Source of the DNA: Chitinophagales bacterium
GTDB taxonomy: Bacteria; Bacteroidota; Bacteroidia; Chitinophagales; Chitinophagaceae
Assembly: GCA_025355935.1 (NCBI GenBank)
Contig: JANXYS010000357.1
Coordinates: 1-19,019 of the forward strand
Direction: 5' to 3'
Length of the DNA: 19,019 nucleotides
The notes below the pieces were generated by a model, which ran no database searches, was not told the DNA's origin, and was given only the letters and a program-made list of their open reading frames with translations. Of the stretch, positions 1 to 7,034 are shown piece after piece; the stretch's first letter is position 1; each line of letters starts with the position of its first letter. The position numbers were made by a program, and so were the translations under genes.

Positions 1-1
1 G

Positions 2-664
2 CCCCCGCTTTTTAAATCTTTCAGGGATAAACATCCTGATCATCTTGTAATAACCTACATCAACTGCAGTGCCGGTATGAAGGCATTAAGTGATATTATT
101 TGCACCAGCAGCAATGCTCAAAAGATTGTAGAAAGTCTTCCTGAAGCTCAAAAAATTATTTTTGCTCCTGATAAAAATCTGGGAGCATGGATTAACAAGC
201 AAACTGGTCGCGACATGCTTTTGTGGAATGGGGCCTGCATGGTTCATGAGATTTTTAGCCTGGAAAAAATAATAAGACTTAAAATTCGGCACCCAAAAGC
301 CCTCGTTTTGGCACATCCCGAATGTGAAGAAGCAATATTGGGTGCAGCAGACTATATAGGGAGCACTACGGGCATATTAAAGTTCGCAGGTACTTCCACC
401 GCCCAGGAATTTATAGTGGCCACAGAAGCCGGGATATTGCACCAGATGCAAAAGAGCTATCCAACTAAAACTTTTATACCCGCTCCTCCGGACAATGCCT
501 GTGCATGTAATGATTGCCCATACATGAAGCTTAATACATTGGAAAAGTTATACCTGTGTATGAAATATGAAATGCCCGAGATAGTTATGGATGAAGAGTT
601 AAGATTAGCGGCCAGGAAGCCAATTGAAAGAATGCTGGAAATAAGTGCGAAATATAATTTGTAA
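2..664 (+). CDS. nadA: Quinolinate synthase NadA, 5' end missing
   Basis: Quinolinate synthase condenses iminoaspartate with dihydroxyacetone phosphate to quinolinate, the second step of de novo NAD synthesis from aspartate, using a [4Fe-4S] cluster. The frame is open from base 2, and conserved sequence (YINCSAGMKALSD) runs straight through the Met at 77, so that Met is internal and the gene begins outside the window. About 220 residues remain of the usual 300-350. Two of the three cluster cysteines are visible: the one in WNGACMVHE (codon at 236) and the one in CNDCPYMKLN. The first lies upstream of the window. Other family signatures are CTSSNA, FAPDKNLG, HPECE and GSTTGILKFA. No nadB or nadC is present in the window, but nadD lies 1.8 kb downstream on the other strand. 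The product call is firm; only completeness is unknown. Confidence 0.96.
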   Translation, partial: PPLFKSFRDKHPDHLVITYINCSAGMKALSDIICTSSNAQKIVESLPEAQKIIFAPDKNLGAWINKQTGRDMLLWNGACMVHEIFSLEKIIRLKIRHPKALVLAHPECEEAILGAADYIGSTTGILKFAGTSTAQEFIVATEAGILHQMQKSYPTKTFIPAPPDNACACNDCPYMKLNTLEKLYLCMKYEMPEIVMDEELRLAARKPIERMLEISAKYNL

Positions 665-722
665 CAGGTCTTTCGAATTCTGCTTATTTCCGAAAGTAGA
701 CATATTATAATTAGAAGACCTG
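665..722 (+). repeat. Inverted repeat after nadA, possible weak terminator
   Basis: CAGGTCTT (665-672) begins right after the nadA stop codon and is matched by its perfect reverse complement AAGACCTG (715-722). The arms are 42 bases apart and no T-run follows, so this is not a classic intrinsic terminator. It could close a larger 3'-UTR structure or be chance. Confidence 0.3.
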
Positions 723-1181
723 GTATTTTAAGTAGTAATATCGTGTGTGCTCAGGTTTCTGTAAACCAGTGAAAAAGCTTATAAAGAAAGTTATGTTTGC
801 AGGTTGAAAAATGATTGCCTGCTAATTAGCCATCAAAAATATTTGTGATCTGTACTGCAATTCTTTAACTGTTTCTTAAAAAAAGATGGAAAGTGAAATT
901 GCCTAGGAAATATTTACGCGGGTATATAAATTTACTAAACTACCTCACAGCCATGGTTCCAATTAAAATAGTTCTAACTATCTAAAATTTTAATGTAAGT
1001 TTTGATGAAATACGGAGGTAGTAGTTGACCAACGTGCAGGTTTTAAAACATGACTTTAGAGATGAAAGTAAGATTCGGTAGAATACTTATTAACCAATTT
1101 CTGCACGATTATACCTTCCGGCATCCCCTAGAAATAAACCTTAAAAAAATAAAATAAGATATAAGCCATTCGTATCGCTGA
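665..1181. other. Intergenic region nadA-chrA, no gene seen
   Basis: This 517-base AT-rich gap carries no reading frame with recognisable protein character on either strand. It holds a long-range inverted repeat directly after nadA (listed separately) and a weaker 7-base pair, CGTGCAG at 1033-1039 and CTGCACG at 1101-1107. No parS, tRNA or transposon remnant is visible. The region must contain the chrA promoter, but no exact TAnnTTTG box stands at a sensible distance from the chrA start. Confidence 0.6.
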
Positions 1182-2450
1182 GTGCCTTATCTTTTTACTT
1201 TGAAACTTTTCCGTCATATTCCTTTTTTAAAGACTGTTTTTTTTTACAGTATTACAGCCTTTGGCGGTCCGCAGGGCCACCTCGGTATGATGCTAAAAAC
1301 GTTTGTACAAAAAAGAAAAGATATAACCGAAGAGGAACTGATAGAGTATAATTCGTTTTGCCAATTGCTTCCTGGTGCTTCAAGTACTCAGACCATTACG
1401 CTTATTGGTTATAAACGAGGCGGAGTTATCCTTGCAACTCTTACCCTTATCATCTGGATTTTGCCGGCTGCTTTTTTAATGGGAGCTTTTTCCTTTTTAT
1501 TATCCGCATATCCTGCGAGGAATCTGACCAGCGGCCTCCTTAAGTTCATAGAACCAATGGCAATAGGCTTCCTGGCCTTTGCAGCTATTCGCGCATTTTC
1601 CATTTCAGTCAGAAATCTTATAACCCAGGTGATAATGCTGGTATCAATGATTCTAACCTTTTATTTTTTTAAAACGCCCTGGGTATTTCCCATATTAATT
1701 TTAGCAGGAAGCTTCGCAACCAACCTAAGCAGCAGGCGTATACCACAAAAGGAAGTAGTTAAACCGCGTCAGATTCATTGGCGAAATATCTGGTTGTTTG
1801 TTATGATATTCGTGTTCGCCGGTGCTTTGAGTGAAACGGCAAGAAAGCAGGACTGGCCTAATCGTAAAGCTTATAATCTTTTTGAAAACTTTTACCGCTT
1901 TGGAAGTTTTGTATTTGGTGGTGGAGATGTATTGCTACCAATGATGCTTGATCAATATGTTGAAAGACCCAACACTCAGAGGGATGTTACTTCCAACATT
2001 AAAGCAATTAAGATAGATCGTGCGGATATGTTAACGGGTTTTGGTATTGTAAGAGCAATACCAGGCCCTGTTTTTTCTGTAGGAAGTTTTACGGGGGGAA
2101 TTGCTCTTAAAGACGGAGGCTATAAAATGCAATTGCTGGGCTGTGTTATCGGCACTATTGCAATATTTTTGCCTAGCGCATTATTAGTTCTCTTCTTCTT
2201 CCCGGTGTGGCAATATATGAAAAAATACGTGGTAGTATTCAGGTCACTTGAAGGTATTAATGCCGTTGTAGTAGGAGTGATGTGGGCAGCTACTCTTTAC
2301 CTTTTAAAAGGAACGCAACTTACGAATTTAACCCTTGCAAACTCCTTAGGTTTTTTCGTGATTATAACTACGTTTCTACTTCTACGTTATACGAAGGTTC
2401 CACCACCATTTATTGTTTTGGGTTGTTTAATTCTTGGCTGGATTTTTTAG
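1182..2450 (+). CDS. chrA: Chromate transporter, CHR family (ChrA-like)
   Basis: This is a polytopic inner-membrane protein of the CHR family, whose characterised members export chromate by proton antiport; its substrate in this organism is inferred. At 422 residues it is the long, two-domain form. The N-terminal half has FGGPQGHLGMM and FCQLLPGASSTQ, close to the family FGGP and LPGP signatures. The C-terminal half repeats the pattern as FGGGDVLLPMMLDQYV and AIPGPVFSVGSFTGG. Many hydrophobic stretches are consistent with about 10-12 membrane segments. The frame opens with GTG at 1182 immediately after an in-frame TGA (1179-1181); TTG at 1200 is an alternative. The first in-frame ATGs fall inside the FGGP motif and are too late. 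No Shine-Dalgarno is evident. The 3' end overlaps the convergent nadD by 24 nt. No other metal-resistance gene or regulator is nearby. Confidence 0.88.
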   Translation: MPYLFTLKLFRHIPFLKTVFFYSITAFGGPQGHLGMMLKTFVQKRKDITEEELIEYNSFCQLLPGASSTQTITLIGYKRGGVILATLTLIIWILPAAFLMGAFSFLLSAYPARNLTSGLLKFIEPMAIGFLAFAAIRAFSISVRNLITQVIMLVSMILTFYFFKTPWVFPILILAGSFATNLSSRRIPQKEVVKPRQIHWRNIWLFVMIFVFAGALSETARKQDWPNRKAYNLFENFYRFGSFVFGGGDVLLPMMLDQYVERPNTQRDVTSNIKAIKIDRADMLTGFGIVRAIPGPVFSVGSFTGGIALKDGGYKMQLLGCVIGTIAIFLPSALLVLFFFPVWQYMKKYVVVFRSLEGINAVVVGVMWAATLYLLKGTQLTNLTLANSLGFFVIITTFLLLRYTKVPPPFIVLGCLILGWIF

Positions 2451-3023
2451 CTTGGTGCTGTAGTAGTTATTTATTTCAATCTCTTCCTTCACCGCATCAG
2501 GAACGAGATATCTAATTGATTTTCCCTGACGGATTAACTCACGGACATGCGTACTCGAAATTTCAAGCAGTGGAGCTTTAACCAATTCAATTCCGGCATC
2601 GTGCTCATTCTTGAAAGCATGGCCAGGTCTTTCATAAATTAAGATTTTATATTTTTTTAAAAGAAGCTCATAATTTTTCCACTTTGTAAGGTTTTCAAAA
2701 GAATCACTGCCCATTATAACTTCAAAACTGTGATGTGGATACTTTTCTTCGAGGTATGCAAGAGTATCGATGGTGTAGGACGGTTTAGGCAGTTTAAATT
2801 CAACACTACTAGCTTTTAATCTCATCTCTCCTTCTGTAGCTTTCAACACGAGGTTTAAACGATCATGTTCATTTAGTAGGCTACCCGGTTTCTTAAGAGG
2901 ATTTTGAGGTGAAATTACAAACCATATTTCGGCCAGCTTTTGTTCGTTTAAGATATGGGAAGCAATTATAAGATGGCCGGTATGAATTGGATTAAAAGAG
3001 CCAAAATATAAACCGATATTCAT
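2427..3023 (-). CDS. nadD: Nicotinate-nucleotide adenylyltransferase NadD
   Basis: NadD transfers AMP from ATP to nicotinate mononucleotide, giving deamido-NAD, in both de novo and salvage NAD synthesis in the cytoplasm. The 198-residue protein has the usual family length. The nucleotidyltransferase motif HxGH is at residues 14-17 within GSFNPIHTGHL, and the C-terminal ISSTHVR nucleotide-binding motif is at 155-161, followed by the typical IRYLVPDAVKEEI. It starts at ATG 3023. feoA ends 12 nt upstream on the same strand, so the two are probably co-transcribed. The 3' end runs 24 nt into convergent chrA. Together with nadA at the window start this gives two NAD-pathway genes within 3 kb, although on opposite strands. 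Confidence 0.95.
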   Translation of the reverse strand: MNIGLYFGSFNPIHTGHLIIASHILNEQKLAEIWFVISPQNPLKKPGSLLNEHDRLNLVLKATEGEMRLKASSVEFKLPKPSYTIDTLAYLEEKYPHHSFEVIMGSDSFENLTKWKNYELLLKKYKILIYERPGHAFKNEHDAGIELVKAPLLEISSTHVRELIRQGKSIRYLVPDAVKEEIEINNYYSTKLKNPAKN

Positions 3024-3035
3024 ATTGTATTTATA

Positions 3036-3287
3036 TTATATAGAAATTTCCTCCACGAGAATGTGTTTAGCTTCATCGAGCCTTAAACTTAGTTTATATC
3101 CAGCCACAGTAATTGAGATTGGGTCTTTAAATGGGGCTATTTTGTCAACCGTAATCATTTCCCCGGGTATGCAACCCATTTCCATCAGCTTTAGAAAAAT
3201 ATCATCATTTTCATAAGAACGAATAACAACCTTTTTACCAACTTTAATTTCCGAAAGCCTCTGATACATATAGACGGGTATTTTCAC
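3036..3287 (-). CDS. feoA: FeoA-domain protein
   Basis: FeoA proteins are small cytoplasmic SH3-like proteins that assist the FeoB ferrous-iron transporter. This 83-residue protein has the family pattern: LSEIKVGKKVVIRSY, then LMEMGCIPGEMITV, then DPISITVAGYKLSLRLDEAKHILVE. The first codon is GTG (3287). The only upstream purine run (AAAAGG) abuts that GTG, so ATG at 3269 (77 residues) is a real alternative; both leave the domain whole. It is followed after 12 nt by nadD and no feoB is in the window, so a partner elsewhere or a non-transport role must be assumed. The family assignment is secure; involvement in iron transport is inferred. Confidence 0.87.
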   Translation of the reverse strand: MKIPVYMYQRLSEIKVGKKVVIRSYENDDIFLKLMEMGCIPGEMITVDKIAPFKDPISITVAGYKLSLRLDEAKHILVEEISI

Positions 3288-3347
3288 CTTTTGTAAAATT
3301 ACATGTTTGAGAATGTAGTTAATTTCGATATCAGAAATTTAACCATT

Positions 3348-3785
3348 ATGGCTGTGTCCTTCCACTTTGAAAAATCGGTTGTTCTTAAAAACCGAACTAA
3401 ACTTAAAAATGCAATAAAACAGATTTTTAAGGTGGAACAGCGGGCGTTGGCTTCATTAGATGTCATATTTTGTTCCGACGCCTATTTGTTACAAATAAAC
3501 CAAACATACCTTCAACACAATTATTTTACAGATATAATTACGTTCGATTTATCAGAAAGTATGGACGCTGACATCATGGGCGAGATTTACATCAGTGTAG
3601 ATACGGTTAAGTCTAATGCATCACGATTTAAAGTTGATCTGAACCACGAACTGCACCGGGTAATTTTCCACGGAGTTCTTCATTTATGCAGTTTTAACGA
3701 TAAAAGCCCCGCGCAGTCGCGTGCCATGAGTAAGGCAGAAGATAAGTATTTGGAACTTTATTTTTCCTCAAAAACGAGTGATTAA
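3348..3785 (+). CDS. ybeY: Endoribonuclease YbeY
   Basis: YbeY is a metal-dependent endoribonuclease needed for 16S rRNA 3'-end maturation and ribosome quality control. I place the start at ATG 3348 (145 residues) because homologous sequence begins with MAVSFHFEKS. The frame stays open upstream to 3303, but those 15 residues do not look like the family. The C-terminal metal motif reads HGVLHLCSFND: two His plus Asp where E. coli-type YbeY has a third His. I recall Asp here as normal for Bacteroidota, so it is probably not a defect. It is divergent from feoA with about 60 bp between starts. CATGTTTG at 3302-3309, one mismatch from the Bacteroidota -7 box TAnnTTTG, is a possible promoter element 38 bp upstream. 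Confidence 0.92.
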   Translation: MAVSFHFEKSVVLKNRTKLKNAIKQIFKVEQRALASLDVIFCSDAYLLQINQTYLQHNYFTDIITFDLSESMDADIMGEIYISVDTVKSNASRFKVDLNHELHRVIFHGVLHLCSFNDKSPAQSRAMSKAEDKYLELYFSSKTSD

Positions 3786-3827
3786 GCTTCGGTTTAATAT
3801 ATCTTTTGTTACAGTATAGCTTAGCTT

Positions 3828-3906
3828 GAAGGGAGGAATATTACACGGCAGTCATGCGTGATTCCGTAACTATGGGTATTCGCCCGTTCAAGGCCGTCCT
3901 CCTTTC
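3828..3906 (+). ncRNA. Putative structured RNA, three-way junction, family unknown
   Basis: The segment folds by eye into a closed three-way junction. The outer stem is 10 bp (3828-3837 with 3897-3906, one G-U). Hairpin 1 has 9 bp with one bulged C (3845-3854 with 3859-3867, loop TGCG). Hairpin 2 has 6 bp (3872-3877 with 3882-3887, loop ATTC). ACGGC at 3845-3849 can pair instead with GCCGT at 3893-3897, giving a competing fold. It begins 43 bases after the ybeY stop; a near TAnnTTTG box lies at 3800-3807, and a T-run at 3922-3926 follows a short AAAG/CTTT stem. I do not recognise it as SRP RNA, 6S, tmRNA, a tRNA or a known riboswitch. It could instead be the ybeY 3' end structure. The strand is assumed. 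Confidence 0.35.
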
Positions 3907-3927
3907 CCGAAAGATGTCGACTTTTTG

Positions 3928-3943
3928 TGTTTCACGTGGAACA
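3928..3943. promoter_or_regulatory. parS site 1 (ParB-binding centromere site)
   Basis: TGTTTCACGTGGAACA is the exact reverse complement of the classic B. subtilis parS consensus TGTTCCACGTGAAACA, 16 of 16 bases. ParB/Spo0J nucleates here and spreads, loading SMC and partitioning the origin region. It lies in a non-coding region exactly 200 bp before site 2. The parA/parB genes are not in the window. Confidence 0.93.
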
Positions 3944-4127
3944 TGATGCAAATCAGTTTTCTGGTAATTGACAGCTTCATATCACTCATATGCCTTCGCG
4001 ACTTCAGAATCAAGCTATTTTCTAAAAGGAATCTCTAAAATGCTGGTTATGCGAGTCTGCATGACTATGGAATTTGCCAATTTCAGTTGCTTATTACAAT
4101 CTCTTGCTTGTTGGTTTCCTACGCATT

Positions 4128-4143
4128 TGTTCCACGTGGAACA
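4128..4143. promoter_or_regulatory. parS site 2 (perfect palindrome)
   Basis: TGTTCCACGTGGAACA is a perfect 16-bp palindrome and differs from the B. subtilis consensus only at the position that makes it fully symmetric, a common form of parS. Its start is 200 bp from that of site 1 and 411 bp from that of the degenerate site 3. Confidence 0.93.
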
Positions 4144-4538
4144 ATTATTATGTGAGATTTTAACATCAGCTTAAGGAAGCGGGAAAGAAAGGTGCTTTTA
4201 CGTCAGAAGCTTTTAATATAAAGACTCTTAATTACTCATTCAATCACTTGAAAGAGGATTAGAAGGTAATTCTTTGATTTTTTAATTGCCATTTACCCTT
4301 GTTTTATCTTCCACATTTGTACATGTACGATCAAGAAGGCGTAAGTCTGCTTTAAATCTATCATCTTCGTTAAAATAGTTTTCAAGCGATGGATTATTTA
4401 CGTCAAACGACTTGCAATATTAAGACGGCTTGATTATTCAGTGTATTTCTCACGCTTTGTATTATTATCTGGTGTTCCACTGCTGATTGCAATTTGCCAG
4501 TTGAATCATGCAATTGACCTTTTGCTTTCTTACAGGCA

Positions 4539-4554
4539 GGTTCCACGTGAAAGG
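4539..4554. promoter_or_regulatory. parS-like site 3 (degenerate)
   Basis: GGTTCCACGTGAAAGG matches the parS consensus TGTTCCACGTGAAACA at 13 of 16 positions, with all mismatches in the outer bases (1, 15, 16). The core GTTCCACGTGAAA is intact. It lies 53 bp before the mnmG start, so bound ParB could affect mnmG transcription. Functional binding is less certain than at the other two sites. Confidence 0.6.
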
Positions 4555-4606
4555 AGCTTTCAACACTTGGATTAGAATGGTTCTCGTACTATTAGTAAAT
4601 TGCAGC

Positions 4607-6475
4607 ATGTTTCCAAAGTACGATATAATAGTTGTGGGGGCGGGCCACGCAGGATGTGAGGCAGCTGCTGCAGCCGCCAATATGGGGAGTAGGGTTCTAT
4701 TGATTACAATGAATCTGCAATCAATTGCACAAATGAGTTGTAACCCTGCAATGGGAGGAATTGCTAAGGGACAAATTGTAAGAGAGATTGATGCACTTGG
4801 AGGGTATAGCGGCATCGTCACTGACAAAAGCATGATACAATTCAGAATGCTAAATCGTAGCAAGGGCCCTGCCATGTGGAGCCCTCGTGCGCAGAGCGAT
4901 AGAATGCTTTTTGCGGCTACCTGGCGCGAGATGCTTGAGAATACCCCGAATGTGGATTTTTACCAAGACATGGTGCAAGAGTTAATAGTAAATGATGATG
5001 TAGTAACGGGCGTAGTGACGGGGTTGGGGCACAAAATTTTTGCAGAGGCAGTCATTTTGACAAATGGGACATTTCTTAATGGTGTCATCCATATTGGCGA
5101 AAAGAACTTTTCAGGCGGAAGAGTGTCGGAAAAAGCTGTAAGTGGAATAACGGAGCAACTGGTATCGCTGGGTTTTGAAAGTGCCCGTTTAAAGACTGGC
5201 ACCCCGCCGCGAGTTGATGGAAGAAGCCTCGACTATAGCAAAATGGAGAAACAGGATGGTGACGAGGACATAGTAGGGTTTAGCTATAAGTCACAAAAAA
5301 AAATCGCACCAGGGCAGCAACGAAGCTGCTGGATTACCTACACTAATTCAGAGGTTCATGACGTATTGCGAAGTGGTTTTGAAAATAGCCCCATGTTCCA
5401 AGGCCGCATTAAAGGCTCAGGACCAAGGTATTGCCCAAGTATCGAAGATAAAATCAATCGCTTTGCTGAACGAGACCGTCACCAGTTATTCGTTGAGCCG
5501 GAAGGATGGAACACTATTGAAATTTATGTCAACGGCTTTTCAACTTCTTTAGCAGAAGATATCCAGATTGCAGCGCTAAGATTAGTTCCTGGATTTGAAA
5601 ACTGTAAGATGTTCAGGCCAGGCTATGCCATAGAGTATGATTTCTTCCCACCTACGCAACTCAATGTGAACCTCGAAACTAAAGTTTTAAAGAATTTATT
5701 TTTTGCGGGACAGATTAATGGTACAACGGGTTATGAGGAAGCAGCCTGCCAGGGGCTAATGGCGGGCATTAATGCCCATCTCAAAGTAAAGAAACAACCA
5801 GCATTCGTTCTGAAACGAAGTGAAGCTTATATTGGAGTACTGATCGATGATCTTATTAACAAGGGTACCGATGAGCCTTATAGGATGTTCACCAGCAGGG
5901 CGGAGTTTCGTACTCTTTTGCGTCAGGATAACGCTGATTTCAGGCTAACTGAAATGAGTTATAGGCTTGGGCTGGCAGATCAGGAACGGATGGATAAAGT
6001 CATATTAAAAAAGGCCCAAGTAGAGGAAGTAAAAACTGTTCTCGTGAATACTGGCATTGATCCAACCGATGCTCAAACTTACCTAACCAGTATAGGCTCT
6101 GCGCCGTTATTATATCGGCAAAAAGCATCGCAAATATTGTTACGACCAAACACCAGTCTGATGGGGATGATAGACAACATTCCGGCACTGGCGCAAACAC
6201 TTAACCAATATCACACGCTTGTTATCGAACAAGCTGAAATTCAAATCAAATATGAAACGTATATTGATAAGGAGAAAGACCTGGTCGATAAAATGAGCCA
6301 ACTCGAAAACCAGGCGATCCCTGTCAATTTCAATTATGACAAGCTGGTTTCTTTGAGTAACGAAGCGCGGCAAAAATTCTTAAAGATTCAGCCTCGCACA
6401 CTTGGACAGGCAAGTAGGATATCGGGTGTTAACCCAAGTGATGTACAAATACTGATGGTATTTATGGGAAGATAG
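4607..6475 (+). CDS. mnmG: tRNA uridine-5-carboxymethylaminomethyl modification enzyme MnmG (GidA)
   Basis: MnmG is the FAD-dependent subunit of the MnmEG complex that builds carboxymethylaminomethyl-uridine at tRNA wobble position 34. The start is set at ATG 4607 (622 residues, the family length). It begins MFPKYDIIVVGAGHAGCEAA with the FAD GxGxxG motif at 11-16. Earlier in-frame ATGs at 4508 and 4577 would translate parS site 3 or add a non-homologous hydrophobic leader. The hallmark blocks are present: CNPAMGGIAKG, LNRSKGPAMWSPRAQ, LKTGTPPRVDGRSLDY, RYCPSIEDKI, GQINGTTGYEEAACQG, FTSRAEFRTLLRQDNAD and the C-terminal LGQASRISGVNPSD. The gene is intact. In many bacteria gidA sits beside oriC, in keeping with the parS sites upstream. 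mnmE is not in the window. Confidence 0.98.
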   Translation: MFPKYDIIVVGAGHAGCEAAAAAANMGSRVLLITMNLQSIAQMSCNPAMGGIAKGQIVREIDALGGYSGIVTDKSMIQFRMLNRSKGPAMWSPRAQSDRMLFAATWREMLENTPNVDFYQDMVQELIVNDDVVTGVVTGLGHKIFAEAVILTNGTFLNGVIHIGEKNFSGGRVSEKAVSGITEQLVSLGFESARLKTGTPPRVDGRSLDYSKMEKQDGDEDIVGFSYKSQKKIAPGQQRSCWITYTNSEVHDVLRSGFENSPMFQGRIKGSGPRYCPSIEDKINRFAERDRHQLFVEPEGWNTIEIYVNGFSTSLAEDIQIAALRLVPGFENCKMFRPGYAIEYDFFPPTQLNVNLETKVLKNLFFAGQINGTTGYEEAACQGLMAGINAHLKVKKQPAFVLKRSEAYIGVLIDDLINKGTDEPYRMFTSRAEFRTLLRQDNADFRLTEMSYRLGLADQERMDKVILKKAQVEEVKTVLVNTGIDPTDAQTYLTSIGSAPLLYRQKASQILLRPNTSLMGMIDNIPALAQTLNQYHTLVIEQAEIQIKYETYIDKEKDLVDKMSQLENQAIPVNFNYDKLVSLSNEARQKFLKIQPRTLGQASRISGVNPSDVQILMVFMGR

Positions 6476-6513
6476 CATTAGCCTATTTAGAAATATGTAA
6501 AAGCCTAATAATT

Positions 6514-7023
6514 ATGACATTCAATCGCGAGGAAAAGAAGGAGGACGTTTTTGTAGCTATCACTTCTTTTTTAGATAAGGAAAATTTAGTAATAGATAGC
6601 AGCGACGAAAGTAGGCCATGGGGGGGCTTTTTCGTGCTTGCTGAAAAGGATGCAGAAAAGTTTATTGCCCGTTTCTTTCCGCGCCTGAGTAAAGAAGATC
6701 TGGAGATTGCAGGAAAACTAAGTCCTAAAATATTGGTAGTTGCACCTGGAAAAAGGTTAAGCTGGCAATACCATCATCGCCGGGCAGAAATCTGGAAGCT
6801 AATTGCGGGTGAGGCAGCCGTTGCAACCAGCGCTACGAACGATGAAAATCATTTAGATAATTTGTCGATTGGAGATATTGTAGAACTGAAACAGGGTGAA
6901 AGGCACAGATTAATTGGTCTTGATAACTGGGGAGTTGTGGCTGAGATTTGGCAACATACAGATAGCGAAAACCCAAGTGATGAAGAGGATATAGTCAGAG
7001 TGCAGGATGACTTCGGCAGATAG
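6514..7023 (+). CDS. Mannose-6-phosphate isomerase type II-like cupin protein
   Basis: This is a stand-alone cupin of 169 residues resembling the isomerase part of bifunctional type II phosphomannose isomerase/GDP-mannose pyrophosphorylase. Signatures are RPWGGFF (34-40), LVVAPGKRLSWQYHHRRAEIW (74-94), GDIVELKQGERHRL (120-133), VVAEIWQH (141-148) and a closing ENPSDEEDIVRVQDDFGR. Likely metal ligands are His87 or His88, Glu92 and His131. Sugar-phosphate isomerase activity is inferred, and related small cupins may only bind ligands. It follows mnmG by 38 nt on the same strand and may be read through from it. It stops 11 nt short of the convergent helicase gene, leaving no room for a dedicated terminator. 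Confidence 0.85.
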   Translation: MTFNREEKKEDVFVAITSFLDKENLVIDSSDESRPWGGFFVLAEKDAEKFIARFFPRLSKEDLEIAGKLSPKILVVAPGKRLSWQYHHRRAEIWKLIAGEAAVATSATNDENHLDNLSIGDIVELKQGERHRLIGLDNWGVVAEIWQHTDSENPSDEEDIVRVQDDFGR

Positions 7024-7034
7024 GTTATAACATT

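Larger units (their letters stand above)
3786..4606. other. Origin/centromere-like intergenic region with parS cluster
   Basis: This 821-base gap between ybeY and mnmG is by far the longest non-coding stretch of the window. It holds a foldable GC-rich element (3828-3906), parS sites at 3928, 4128 and 4539, a parS half-site TGTTCCAC at 4473-4480, and a 10-bp palindrome GTACATGTAC at 4319-4328. The stretch from about 4200 to 4470 is clearly AT-rich. I found no DnaA box (TTATCCACA or close variant), so it is a centromere-like region rather than a demonstrated oriC. Reading frames here are translations of parS and not believable genes. Confidence 0.7.

Noticed and set aside
1194..1206. TACTTTG near the chrA start as a promoter box
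   Set aside because: It lacks one base of the TAnnTTTG spacing and lies downstream of the chosen GTG start, inside the coding sequence.
3828..3906. tRNA or tRNA-like gene in the folded element
   Set aside because: No 7-bp acceptor/5-bp anticodon/T-arm arrangement can be drawn; TTCAAGG at 3887-3893 does not sit on a pairing T-stem and there is no CCA.
3968..4174. 68-codon plus-strand frame with FHVEQ near its end
   Set aside because: The FHVEQ peptide is simply parS site 2 translated; the rest has no protein character. This is a well-known type of false gene call.
4071..4499. Repeated 9-mer AATTTGCCA at 4071 and 4491
   Set aside because: Too short and without wider flanking similarity; expected by chance in AT-rich DNA of this length.
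4508..4606. 33-residue N-terminal extension of MnmG from earlier in-frame ATGs
   Set aside because: It translates parS-like site 3 (RFHVK) and is absent from the family; MFPKYDIIVVGAG at 4607 is the normal beginning.
3786..4606. Replication origin with DnaA boxes
   Set aside because: No TTATCCACA or near variant was found on either strand by eye, so only the parS/centromere claim is kept.
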